NCBI GenBank assembly: GCA_946415665.1
Contig: CAMKTI010000044.1
Coordinates: 1 to 12,959, forward strand
Length of the DNA stretch: 12,959 nucleotides
Direction of reading: 5' to 3'
Source: an uncultured Clostridia bacterium
Lineage (GTDB): Bacteria; Bacillota; Clostridia; Lachnospirales; CAMVHY01
Below, in pieces: positions 1 to 6,574 of the stretch. Numbering within the stretch: the first letter of the stretch is position 1; each line of letters begins with the position of its first letter. Under the pieces are notes generated by a model. It was not told where the DNA came from. It did no database searches and saw only the letters and a program-made list of their open reading frames with translations. Position numbers and translations under genes: made by a program.

Positions 1-56
1 CTTATCACTTTTTTCTTTTTGCTCAATCTATTTTTATTTTATGTGAACGCTACCTA
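1..56 (-). mobile_element. Terminal fragment of an IS5-family element
   Basis: The fragment ends in the T-rich block TTTATTTTATGTGAACGCTA. This block recurs at about 583-602 and, with two changes, near 9890-9909. Read on the minus strand it is the transposase-start-proximal end of the element, with terminal inverted repeat (T)TAGGTAGCGTTCACATAAAA. It abuts directly a transposase fragment in the other orientation, so one copy was probably inserted into another. The remainder of this copy lies outside the window. Confidence 0.75.
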
Positions 57-356
57 ATTGAATCCATATATTCCAAAAATAATAATTATCTCTTGATGGA
101 TAGAGTTTACGAAAATAATAAAACTTTAGTTTTAGCTAAAAATCACGGGTTTAACACGGTTGTTTCACCTAAAAAAGAATTGTAAGTTGCCTTGGAGTTA
201 TGATAAACAACTTTATAAACAACGCAGCAATACCAAACAATATTTCCCAAGATTGAAACGCTTTAGAAAAGTTTTTATTCAATTAGTATAAGCTTGATTC
301 TACTTTTATTTCTACCATTTCTCTCGTTTTTATTTTTGATTTGCTTTTTATGTGAA
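57..356 (+). pseudogene. IS5-family transposase, decayed C-terminal half
   Basis: The plus strand encodes residues matching the C-terminal half of the copy at 9173-9547. SIYSKNNNYLLMDRVYENNK is followed, after a stop codon and a frameshift near 180-205, by KQLYKQRSNTKQYFPRLKRF. The second catalytic Asp survives in LLMDR. The catalytic Glu of the NIERYF motif reads as Lys here (NTKQYF), so the enzyme would be dead even without the frameshift. The fragment ends in the other terminal repeat, TTTTTATGTGAATGCTACTT (about 336-355). It lacks the N-terminal half because it begins at the junction with the element end at 1-56. Confidence 0.8.
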
Positions 357-390
357 TGCTACTTAAATTTTATATAAATTTAAATTACTC

Positions 391-606
391 GTCGCTTGCT
401 ATATTCTTTGGTAGTGCACTCCATTTGCAACCATTCTCTATTATGTAAAGCATCGCACACATAAATTCGTAGTTTAATATCTTTGCCGATTTCCTCGCTT
501 CAGCACTAATCCATCTAGCTTTTTATATTGTATTTTTGTCAACTCCATATCTTTATGTTATCACTTTTTTTTGGTTAATCTATTTTTATTTTATGTGAAC
601 GCTGCC
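391..606 (-). pseudogene. IS5-family transposase, decayed N-terminal fragment with IS end
   Basis: On the minus strand the element begins at the inverted repeat CTAGGCAGCGTTCACATAAA (about 587-606). A start follows whose product begins MELTKIQYKKLDGLVLKRGN and soon hits a stop. After frameshifts the reading resumes as LYIIENGCKWSALPK, the conserved N-terminal signature of IS5-family transposases and also seen at 9083-9150. Homology stops near 391, about a fifth of the way into a normal transposase. It may be the missing front part of one of the neighbouring fragments after rearrangement. It is non-functional. Confidence 0.75.
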
Positions 607-766
607 TAGGATTAATAGTATTTTCCAAAGAGTTTCACATAGTTTCAAATGTGACAGCTATATTATTAAATATTCCATCCCTAAGATTATACTTATTACA
701 ATATTCTTCTACATTACTCTTCTACATTTTTGTCATCAACTTTTTCTCCATATAAGACAATCTCCA
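607..766 (-). pseudogene. Possible gene remnant, unrecognised
   Basis: Between the IS end and the rbgA terminator, the minus strand can be read as MEIVLYGEKVDDKNVEE followed, one frame over, by EYCNKYNLRDGIFNNIAVTF and then an in-frame TGA. The frame change falls exactly at a 13-bp tandem duplication (unit copies at 705-715 and 718-728). Removing one copy joins the two readings. No ribosome binding site precedes the ATG, and I do not recognise a family. This is a weak call resting on reading-frame coherence only, and it may be non-coding. Confidence 0.25.
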
Positions 767-775
767 TAAGAAAAC

Positions 776-806
776 ACAAAACTAAACCTTAATCCAGTTT
801 AGTTTT
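776..806 (-). terminator. Rho-independent terminator of rbgA
   Basis: A perfect 9-bp inverted repeat, AAACTAAAC (779-787) with GTTTAGTTT (797-805), overlaps the rbgA stop codon. In the minus direction it is followed by a T-rich run (TTTTGTGTTTT). The stem is AT-rich, so its strength may be moderate. Confidence 0.6.
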
Positions 807-1656
807 AACAATCCAAAGTTATTTTTCCAAGTTTACCTGTTCTAAATTCATTTAGTATATTAATTGCCGTACGATCTAAATCGCATAAATTATTTTTTTT
901 CATATACCCACGTTTTTTTGCGATTTCATATATTTGTCGTTCAGAATTATTTTTTTCTATCCCATAGTTTTCGGCTAAAATTTTTTTATCGGTCTTATTA
1001 AGTTTATCTATTAACTTCAACGCCAAATTATACGAATCAAAATTATTTTCTTTTATTGCGCCAACAAAAATTAAATTTAAAATAGTTTCTTCATCGTTAA
1101 ACTTTGGTTGTAAAATTCCTGGGGTATCCAGTAATTCAACATTTTTATTTATTTTTATCCATTGATTGTGCAAAGTGACACCAGGTTTATTTGCTGTCTT
1201 TGCTATTTTTTTATTCACAAATTTATTTATAAAACTTGATTTTCCCACGTTTGGAATTCCTACGACCATAATTCTCAACGGCGAAAAAATTCTTCCACGT
1301 GCTGCCATTTTTTTATTTTTCTCAAGCGCAAAATTATTTATCGCACAATTTACTTCTCCAAAATTTTTTTTGTGTAAACAATCCGTTTCAAAGCACAAAT
1401 AATTACTCTTGCGATATAAATTTATAAATTTCTTTGTCATAATACCATTTGCTAAATCACATTTATTTAACAACATGATTTTTTTTTTGCCACCAAGTAA
1501 ATTATCTATTTCAGGATTTTTGCTACTCAATGGAATTCTGGCGTCAATAATTTCAATCACGAGATCGATTAAAAATAAATTCTCTTTAAGACTCTTTTTT
1601 GTCTTTGCCATATGCCCTGGATACCAATCAAAAATATTTTCTTGTATAAAAATCAT
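805..1656 (-). CDS. rbgA: Ribosome biogenesis GTPase RbgA/YlqF
   Basis: A 283-residue, circularly permuted GTPase of the YlqF/RbgA family, known to drive late assembly of the 50S ribosomal subunit. Seen in order: the family N-terminal motif DWYPGHMAK (10-18), the G4 motif NKCD (64-67) preceding the G1 P-loop GIPNVGKSS (133-141), a PGVT G2 region (158-161), and the G3 motif DTPGIL (177-182). The C-terminal helical domain follows. Length and motif order match the Bacillus protein. The AAGGAG ribosome binding site abuts the ATG with no spacer (GGAGATG), so a slightly later start is possible; the conserved region begins only at residue 10. The gene is monocistronic, with its own promoter-like sequence and terminator, and is divergent from the next gene. 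Confidence 0.95.
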   Translation of the reverse strand: MIFIQENIFDWYPGHMAKTKKSLKENLFLIDLVIEIIDARIPLSSKNPEIDNLLGGKKKIMLLNKCDLANGIMTKKFINLYRKSNYLCFETDCLHKKNFGEVNCAINNFALEKNKKMAARGRIFSPLRIMVVGIPNVGKSSFINKFVNKKIAKTANKPGVTLHNQWIKINKNVELLDTPGILQPKFNDEETILNLIFVGAIKENNFDSYNLALKLIDKLNKTDKKILAENYGIEKNNSERQIYEIAKKRGYMKKNNLCDLDRTAINILNEFRTGKLGKITLDC

Positions 1657-1679
1657 CTCCTTTTAGGTAAATGATAAAC

Positions 1680-1708
1680 ATATTACGGAATTTTGGGATA
1701 GAAATCAA
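1680..1708 (-). promoter_or_regulatory. Probable sigma-A promoter of rbgA
   Basis: On the minus strand TTGATT (1703-1708) and TAATAT (1680-1685) are separated by 17 bases, about 25-30 bases upstream of the rbgA start. Each hexamer matches the consensus at four of six positions. Confidence 0.45.
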
Positions 1709-1733
1709 ACAAACGCAGCAAAATAAAATCAAC

Positions 1734-1764
1734 TTGACATATTTTATTATTCATGTATTATACT
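1734..1764 (+). promoter_or_regulatory. Sigma-A promoter of the membrane-protein gene
   Basis: A perfect -35 TTGACA (1734-1739) is followed by overlapping -10 candidates: TATTAT at 1756-1761 (16-base spacer) or TATACT at 1759-1764 (19-base spacer). It lies just upstream of an AAGGAGGTGAT ribosome binding site (1776-1786). This is the best-looking promoter in the window. Confidence 0.75.
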
Positions 1765-1789
1765 TGTTCCAAAAAAAGGAGGTGATTAA

Positions 1790-2383
1790 ATGAATAGTAT
1801 TGTGACGCAGGAAAATGTTTCAAAATGGATAACTACTTTTGATGGTTTAAGTCAAAAACTTCGCGCTATTTCACCAAGTGATTATTTCGGCATAAATAAA
1901 AACATTAATGTGTTTTTACGTGCTTTTAGCCTCGTACTTTCATTCATTTTCGGTGTTGGTTTAATGATTTTTGGTTTTATGGTGATTGCGGAAGCAATGA
2001 TATTTTTAAAAGCAAAAAAAAAACCTTGGGCTGTTGTAATTCCATTTTATAATTTTTACGTTATGTTTGATATAGCGACGGGCAAAGGATTTCTAGGAAT
2101 TATTTATCCTCTGTTTGCGTATTCAACTATGTTTTTGCCTGTTTTTGAGCTTATTTGTGATTTTGATATGAATCTGTTAAAAATTTTTATGTCATGTGTC
2201 AGTTTAATTTTGTTTGTGTTTATGAAATTTAAGCTGGCAAAAAAATTTAATAAAGGAATTATGTTTGGATTTGGGTTATTATTATTGCCAATAATTTTTT
2301 ATCCTATTTTAGGCTTTGGTAAATCTGAGTACAAATCTGAAAATGAAATTAATAAAATCGAAGACAAAAAAGATCTTGTTTAA
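1790..2383 (+). CDS. DUF5684-like small membrane protein
   Basis: A 197-residue integral membrane protein. It has a long hydrophobic helix at about 46-72, then the motif KPWAVVIPFYNFYVMFDI (78-95), hydrophobic segments around 100-123 and 130-147, and LAKKFNKG (149-156) leading to LPIIFYPILGFG (166-177). The pattern of Trp then IPFYN, then LAKxFGK, then FYPILGFG is typical of the DUF5684 family, whose members often lie near signal peptidase genes; the biochemical role is not established. The C-terminal tail is short and charged (KSENEINKIEDKKD) and probably cytoplasmic. The start is well supported by a near-perfect AAGGAGGTGAT site. The gene is monocistronic, with a strong promoter and a strong terminator. 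The family assignment is from memory of the motif and is fairly secure. Confidence 0.8.
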   Translation: MNSIVTQENVSKWITTFDGLSQKLRAISPSDYFGINKNINVFLRAFSLVLSFIFGVGLMIFGFMVIAEAMIFLKAKKKPWAVVIPFYNFYVMFDIATGKGFLGIIYPLFAYSTMFLPVFELICDFDMNLLKIFMSCVSLILFVFMKFKLAKKFNKGIMFGFGLLLLPIIFYPILGFGKSEYKSENEINKIEDKKDLV

Positions 2384-2415
2384 AAAGTTAAATAATAAAG
2401 TTAGGTTTTATAAAG

Positions 2416-2453
2416 AACTCTCACAAAAGAATATTTGTGGGAGTTTTGTTTTG
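2416..2453 (+). terminator. Rho-independent terminator
   Basis: A 12-bp stem, AACTCTCACAAA (2416-2427) with TTTGTGGGAGTT (2434-2445), has a single T-G wobble and is followed by TTGTTTTGTT. It lies 32 bases after the DUF5684-like gene. Confidence 0.85.
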
Positions 2454-2585
2454 TTAATTATTTAATACTTAGGCCAAAATAAATCATAATTTATTGTGTA
2501 TATAATAATAAAATTCTTATTTTCCAACTAAACATTTTATAAGATTGACATGTAAAAAAATATTTTTGTAAGGAAAAATAAAATT

Positions 2586-3551
2586 ATGCAAGTAGGAAAC
2601 TTAAAAATTAAAAATAAAATTTTTTTGGCACCAATGGCAGGTCTAACAAATCTTGCTTTTCGAATTTTATGTCGCGAAAATTTTTGTGGGCTTGCTTATA
2701 CGGAAATGATAAGTGCGAAAGCAATTTATTTTGACAACAAAAAAACTTTTGGTCTTTTAGAAACAAATAAATTTGATAAACCATTGGGTGTGCAATTATT
2801 TGGTCATGAACCAAAAATTTTTTATGACGCAATAAAAAAAATTGATAGCGACGAAATTGATTTATTTGACATAAATTTTGGTTGTCCGGCAAAAAAAATT
2901 ATTCGTAATAGCGATGGGTCAGCTTTGCTTGAAAATCCAAAATTAATTTCTGAGATTATAAAATTTTGTGTCCGAGCAACAAAAAAACCTGTGACAGCAA
3001 AAATTCGGCAGGGATTTATAAAAAAGGATAATAATAAAATTATTGAAATCGCAAAAATAATTGAAAATTCCGGAGCGTCAGCAATTTGTATTCATGGTCG
3101 AACAGCTAAAGAATTTTATTCCGGTCAAGCTGATTGGAATATAATTCGCGAAATAAAAAAAAATGTTGGTATTCCTGTGATTGGAAATGGCGATATAAAA
3201 AATTATCTAGATGCAAAAAAAATATTTGAAATGACGGAATGCAATGCGATTATGATTGGGCGAGCGGCACTTGGAAATCCATTTATTTTTAAGCAGATAA
3301 ATGAATTTTTAAATTCGAATCAAAAAAAAATTTTGCCTGAGTTAAGTCCAAACGAAAAAATAAATTTGGCACGGCGACATTTGGAAATTTTAAACGGTGT
3401 GAAAAATAAAAATTTATTTGAGATGAGACGGCATTTGCTTTTTTATATAAAAAATTTTCCTGAGGCGTCAAAAATTCGCCAGGAAATAAATAATTGTGTT
3501 GATTATGATGATTTTTTTAATCTGCTTAAAGTTCTGTCAAGAAAGTTATGA
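2586..3551 (+). CDS. dusB: tRNA-dihydrouridine synthase (DusB type)
   Basis: A 321-residue FMN-dependent enzyme that reduces uridine to dihydrouridine in tRNA. Seen: N-terminal FLAPMAGLTN (13-22) at the start of the TIM barrel, LGVQLFGHEP (67-76), and the active-site motif DINFGCPAKK (95-104) with the catalytic Cys at 100. The phosphate and FMN binding segments are IPVIGNGDI (196-204) and IMIGRAALGNPF (222-233). CIHGRTAKEFYSGQADW (168-184) is the family tRNA-binding signature. The helical C-terminal domain is present, and the length is normal. An AAGGAA site precedes the ATG by about 10 bases. A TATAAT at 2501-2506 could be a -10 box, but its -35 is poor. The 3' end overlaps rsmE on the other strand by 26 bp. 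DusB is the usual assignment in Bacillota; the subfamily is inferred. Confidence 0.93.
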   Translation: MQVGNLKIKNKIFLAPMAGLTNLAFRILCRENFCGLAYTEMISAKAIYFDNKKTFGLLETNKFDKPLGVQLFGHEPKIFYDAIKKIDSDEIDLFDINFGCPAKKIIRNSDGSALLENPKLISEIIKFCVRATKKPVTAKIRQGFIKKDNNKIIEIAKIIENSGASAICIHGRTAKEFYSGQADWNIIREIKKNVGIPVIGNGDIKNYLDAKKIFEMTECNAIMIGRAALGNPFIFKQINEFLNSNQKKILPELSPNEKINLARRHLEILNGVKNKNLFEMRRHLLFYIKNFPEASKIRQEINNCVDYDDFFNLLKVLSRKL

Positions 3552-4248
3552 TAGATAAAATAAAAAGTGATGCAGTTTCAGTTCGTAAAATTCTTTTGCC
3601 GAGCGAAATAGGTTGTAAATTATTTTTTTCTGCCAAAATAATTTCTTGATTAGAAAAACCGCCTTCAGGTCCGATAAAAATTCCAATCGAATTTTTTTGA
3701 TTTAAATCTTGGGACAAAATTTTTTTTATGGAAATATTTGTTTTTTCGTGGGCAATAATATTTAAGCCAAAATTTTTTGCAGTTAAAACGGCTTGTGAAA
3801 AATTAATCGTATTTGAGATTTCAGGAATTATTCCACGCCCTGATTGTTCCGCTGCTGATTTAGCAATTTTTTTCCAGCGCAAAAATTTATTTTCGCCTGG
3901 ATTTTTTTTTATGTCGCAAAAATCTGTTATAACCGGAATTATTTTATTTACACCAAGTTCGATTGATTTTTGAATTATAAACTCAAATTTATCTGATTTA
4001 GGAATTGCTTGAAATAAAATTATTTTTTTTGGCGGTTCGGTTTGGGAATTTTGTATATTATTTATAAATAAAATCGCGCTTTCGTGATCAATATTTTTTA
4101 TTTCACAAAAATAATCTTTTTGATTACCGTCGCAAATAATAATTTTATCTTTTGGGTTTAAACGCAACGCTTTTATATGCTTAAAATTTTCTCCCGTAAT
4201 TTTAATTTTCCCAGCCAAAATTCTTTCTTGAATAAAAATCTTATGCAA
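3526..4248 (-). CDS. rsmE: 16S rRNA (uracil1498-N3)-methyltransferase RsmE
   Basis: A 240-residue SPOUT-class methyltransferase that methylates U1498 of 16S rRNA using S-adenosylmethionine. Seen: an N-terminal PUA-like domain (HIKALRLNPKDKIIICDG, 24-41), then the knotted catalytic domain with AIPKSDKFEFIIQKSIELGV (81-100), KSAAEQSGRG (130-139), the SAM-binding GPEGGFSNQE (193-202) and LGKRILRTETA (217-227). The start is a TTG (4246-4248): no ATG or GTG is in frame nearby, MHKIFI matches the family N-terminus, and a GGGAG site lies 10-12 bases upstream. The last 26 bp overlap dusB tail to tail, so the two transcripts share antisense sequence. No prmA gene sits upstream, although that is a common neighbour in Bacillota. 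Confidence 0.93.
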   Translation of the reverse strand: MHKIFIQERILAGKIKITGENFKHIKALRLNPKDKIIICDGNQKDYFCEIKNIDHESAILFINNIQNSQTEPPKKIILFQAIPKSDKFEFIIQKSIELGVNKIIPVITDFCDIKKNPGENKFLRWKKIAKSAAEQSGRGIIPEISNTINFSQAVLTAKNFGLNIIAHEKTNISIKKILSQDLNQKNSIGIFIGPEGGFSNQEIILAEKNNLQPISLGKRILRTETASLFILSIITFLTEL

Positions 4249-4399
4249 AACAAATTCACTCCCAGAATATAAATTTTAAAGCACAAAACAAATATAAAAT
4301 ATATAGCTAAAAAAAATTATTTTCGCCGATTAATTTTGCTTTTATTAAATTATTTTTAGCGCGACAAATATTTTTAAAATAAAAACTTTAGATAAGTAC

Positions 4400-4428
4400 T
4401 TGACTTGCATTTTTTTTGGTGAAAGAAT
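4400..4428 (+). promoter_or_regulatory. Probable promoter of the SRP RNA gene
   Basis: TTGACT (4400-4405) and AAGAAT (4423-4428) are separated by 17 bases. They would start transcription around 4434, close to the closing stem of the RNA. Confidence 0.5.
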
Positions 4429-4656
4429 AAAGATGTCCCGTGTGGTTCGAGAATTATTAAATTCTCTTGTGCTTTATTAGCACGGCCTTGGTTCGTTAAT
4501 GATCGTTTATGGATGAAAATATAAGTTTCGCTCAATAAATGACTGTGAACCGTGTCAGATTCGAAAGGAAGCAGCACTAAGCAGTTCTATTTATGTGATG
4601 TGAATAAGCTTTGTTTTTGTTTTTAGGTTTAAAGCGGACGCACGGGATATCTTTAT
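4429..4656 (+). ncRNA. ffs: Signal recognition particle RNA, long (Alu-containing) bacterial form
   Basis: The apical S-domain signature is present: GTGTCAGATT (4552-4561), then a GAAA tetraloop (4563-4566), then GGAAGCAGCAC (4567-4577). This is the asymmetric Ffh-binding loop of SRP RNA. The 5' part shows the two small hairpins of an Alu domain: GAGAATT/AATTCTC (4449-4455 with 4460-4466) and GTGC/GCAC (4469-4472 with 4480-4483). The ends close on each other, since AAAGATGTCCCGTG (4429-4442) pairs along its whole length with CACGGGATATCTTT (4641-4654). At about 225 bases it is somewhat shorter than the Bacillus 6S-type scRNA but clearly longer than E. coli 4.5S. The RNA scaffolds Ffh/FtsY-dependent co-translational membrane targeting. 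Exact ends are inferred from the stem. Confidence 0.9.
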
Positions 4657-4687
4657 GCTATGAATAATTTTTGAACATAAATAAAAA

Positions 4688-4726
4688 AGCAGTTGCAAAT
4701 TATTTTTTTTGCAACTGCTCTATTTT
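4688..4726. terminator. Bidirectional terminator between SRP RNA and prepilin gene
   Basis: A 12-bp perfect stem, AGCAGTTGCAAA (4688-4699) with TTTGCAACTGCT (4708-4719). On the plus strand CTATTTTT follows (SRP RNA side). On the minus strand TTTTTTATTT follows (prepilin side). The last codons and the stop of the prepilin gene lie inside the hairpin. Confidence 0.85.
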
Positions 4727-5155
4727 TACCCGGCCCGCACTTACATTTGTTTTTATTTCTATTGAATATTTTTTCCCGCCGATTTTAATTGTTCCGCCAT
4801 TTTGAATTGTCCCGGCCGAACTATAAATAATTGATCTTGATGGAAAATTATTGGCTTCGCATTTTATTCCCGAAGGAAAATATTTTTTTTCTATGAATTT
4901 TGTTCCGAGACCTGTTGATTTTCTGATTTCATAAAAATTTTTATTGGTGGTGATATTTATTTCATAACTTTTATTTTCATCCATAGCATTTTTTTGGCAG
5001 TATCTTAAATCATTTTTTATTTCTCTCACGCAATAAATAATTTTTTGTCGCTCAATTAAATCCATGGAAAATAAAGATATGTGAAATAAAATAACACTCA
5101 AAGCTAAATAAATTATCATCTCAGTTAAAGAAAAACCATTTTTTTCTATACGCAT
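4700..5155 (-). CDS. Prepilin-like protein, GspH/ComGD type
   Basis: A 151-residue protein with a class III prepilin signal. A short basic leader MRIEKNG is followed by FSLTEMIIYLALSVIL, with cleavage expected between Gly7 and Phe8, and Glu at mature position 5 (residue 12) as required for pilin assembly. The hydrophobic helix (8-26) is followed by a polar region and a C-terminal beta domain, SRSIIYSSAGTIQNGGTIKI and later VSAGRVKIEQL, resembling the GspH/FimT fold of minor pseudopilins. Such proteins act in type IV pili, competence pseudopili or type II secretion. I chose the ATG at 5153-5155, with GGAT 8 bases upstream; a TTG five codons earlier is possible but has no ribosome site. No other intact pilus gene is visible nearby, only a decayed pilT at 5968-6139, so its partner machinery must be elsewhere or lost. 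Confidence 0.85.
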   Translation of the reverse strand: MRIEKNGFSLTEMIIYLALSVILFHISLFSMDLIERQKIIYCVREIKNDLRYCQKNAMDENKSYEINITTNKNFYEIRKSTGLGTKFIEKKYFPSGIKCEANNFPSRSIIYSSAGTIQNGGTIKIGGKKYSIEIKTNVSAGRVKIEQLQKK

Positions 5156-5219
5156 AATTTTTATATCCAAAATTTATTTTTTTATAACCGCATTACAAAA
5201 AATATTTATTAAAAAAAAA

Positions 5220-5792
5220 TTAATCTTCAAGCAACAATTTAATTTGATTTGTAATTTCTAAAGTAGCATTGTTTAAAATTTCGTGGTCAATTTTTTTTTT
5301 GTCCAAATCAAAATAAATTGGTTTACCAATATTTATTTCTACTACAGAAAATAATTTGAAATTCGATTTTATTGCAACAGGAATAATTGGAGAACTTGTT
5401 TTTATCGCAAACATTGCGGCGCCATTTTTTGCTTGTGCAAGATCATGATTTTGTTTTCTTGTTCCCTCGATAAAAATGCCAATTAGCTTTCCATTTCTTA
5501 AATTTTTTATTACTTGCTTATAAGCCGTTAAATCATTTTTATTTCTGTCGACAGGAATCACACCAAATTTTTTCAATAAAAAACCTAAAATTTTATTATT
5601 AAATAACTCTTTTTTTGCAAGAAAATTTATTTCCCGCTTAATTTCTGTTCGTAAAACCAAAGGATCAAAATTACTGCTGTGATTTATACATAAAATTAAA
5701 GGACCGCTCAAAATGTTTTCTGAGCCCCAAACTTTTATACGAAAGATTAACTTTATAAATAAATTAACAAGAAAATTTATTATCAGCTTCAA
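5220..5792 (-). CDS. plsC: 1-acyl-sn-glycerol-3-phosphate acyltransferase (PlsC family)
   Basis: A 190-residue lysophosphatidic-acid acyltransferase-like enzyme of membrane phospholipid synthesis. Seen: an N-terminal hydrophobic anchor (3-18), the catalytic HX4D motif in INHSSNFD (36-43; His38, Asp43), motif II GVIPVDR (77-83), motif III IFIEGTRK (106-113), where the usual FPEGTRS has Ile for Pro, and motif IV PIIPVAI (135-141). The length matches short Bacillota PlsC proteins. The start is a TTG (5790-5792) preceded by AGGTGAT at a good distance; no ATG is available in frame. A second GGAGG (minus strand, about 5819-5823) lies further upstream without a start codon. TATAAT on the minus strand at 5829-5834 is a likely -10 box. 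The gene is followed by the prepilin gene on the same strand after a gap of about 65 bases. Confidence 0.9.
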   Translation of the reverse strand: MKLIINFLVNLFIKLIFRIKVWGSENILSGPLILCINHSSNFDPLVLRTEIKREINFLAKKELFNNKILGFLLKKFGVIPVDRNKNDLTAYKQVIKNLRNGKLIGIFIEGTRKQNHDLAQAKNGAAMFAIKTSSPIIPVAIKSNFKLFSVVEINIGKPIYFDLDKKKIDHEILNNATLEITNQIKLLLED

Positions 5793-5967
5793 AATTTAAT
5801 CACCTAATTTTTTTTAACCTCCAAAAATATTATACATAAGCCGCATATAAAACGAAATTATGGAATACGATTTGTTTTTGGTTTTCAAAAATTAATATTG
5901 ACGAAACATATAAATTGTTTCTTGCGATAAAAAACAAATTTAATAAAACGGACTTGAGGTGATAATC

Positions 5968-6139
5968 TTGAGTCTTTTTTTGATTTAATTGATTATGTAC
6001 AAAAAATAATTATTCGGATTTGCATTTAAGTTTTGATTCTCCGCCAGTATTTCGCAAAAACGGTGAACTTTTTATAAGTGATTTTGATTATCATAAAAAA
6101 AATGTGGATATGATTTTGGATTTTTTTTTATTCATTTAA
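5968..6139 (+). pseudogene. pilT: Truncated and frameshifted pilT (type IV pilus retraction ATPase) remnant
   Basis: A GAGGTGAT site (5956-5963) precedes a TTG start (5968). The reading runs MSLF, then in a second frame FDLIDYVQK, then in a third NNYSDLHLSFDSPPVFRKNG and GELFISDFDYHKKNVDMILD, with a stop at 6137. DLHL then S..PPVFR..GEL is the conserved start of the PilT/GspE-like N-terminal domain (typically SDLHL..G.PP..R.DG). Both frame changes fall in homopolymers: one T missing from the run at 5975-5981 and one A missing from 6001-6006. Restoring both joins the pieces perfectly. Walker motifs and about 290 residues are absent, so the gene is dead. It is the opposite-strand neighbour of plsC and the prepilin gene. 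Confidence 0.75.
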
Positions 6140-6447
6140 AAAAAATTTTGACTTTATTATTTTTAGTGTTAAAATATAAGCGTGATATTGAACGAAAAAA
6201 ATTTTTGCAGGTCGTTTTGCTATGCAAAGAAATACCAACAACCTTTCTGGCCCATTCGGAAAGTGTACCGTTGTGGAATTCCAAACAGGTTGCTTAACTC
6301 TGTTGCTGTGACAGTACGTTGTAACATAAAGTTAACCATAGCCACACAAAAAATATATTTTGTATCGCCAGATTGATTTACTATACTCTTGCCTTCGCCT
6401 AGCAGTTCTTTTGGATTATGTATAAAGCTCCTTGTATTCATACTCAT
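6132..6447 (-). pseudogene. Small HTH-like protein, probably frameshifted
   Basis: A ribosome binding site GGAGGG lies just before two ATGs (6445-6447 and 6439-6441; the second has better spacing). The intact part is 73-75 residues: KYIFCVAMVNFMLQRTVTAT then ELSNLFGIPQ, which looks like the first part of a helix-turn-helix. In the current frame it ends at 6220 with an unconvincing tail. Removing one base near 6268-6270 gives GIPQGTLSEWARKVVGISLH and extends the protein to a stop at 6132, about 104 residues in all. GIPQGTLSEWARK looks like a natural recognition helix, so I judge the present form to be frameshifted. Base usage is less extreme in AT than in the neighbours. It is divergent from the membrane-protein gene at 6575. 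The family is not recognised beyond HTH-like. Confidence 0.5.
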
Positions 6448-6574
6448 AGCCCTCCTCTGATCTTTGTATATAATACCACATTTAGGACTTTTGTAATAGG
6501 CAATTATTAATGTTGTTTGCTATAACATAAAAACGAATCTTAAAATTTGATTTCGTTTGTGGAGGTGGTTTGCT

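Noticed and set aside
1..606. CRISPR array or tandem repeat
   Set aside because: The recurring motifs are IS ends and transposase fragments in both orientations, with no regular repeat-spacer spacing.
1166..1666. Plus-strand open frames of 78 and 85 codons
   Set aside because: They lie entirely antisense to rbgA, have no ribosome binding sites, and their hydrophobic composition is what the complement of a Lys/Asn-rich gene gives.
2608..2892. 94-codon minus-strand frame inside dusB
   Set aside because: Shadow of the dusB coding sequence, without ribosome site or recognisable motif.
4374..4577. 67-codon minus-strand frame over the SRP RNA
   Set aside because: It overlaps the RNA gene's conserved structural elements; the RNA explains the sequence conservation and no protein motif is present.
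6148..6180. Promoter-like TTGACT and AT-rich -10 region
   Set aside because: It lies inside the decayed gene overlap with no credible gene starting just downstream on the plus strand; expected by chance in such AT-rich DNA.
6182..6376. 64-codon plus-strand frame
   Set aside because: The opposite strand gives a better case (strong ribosome site, HTH-like sequence). The plus frame has no ribosome site.
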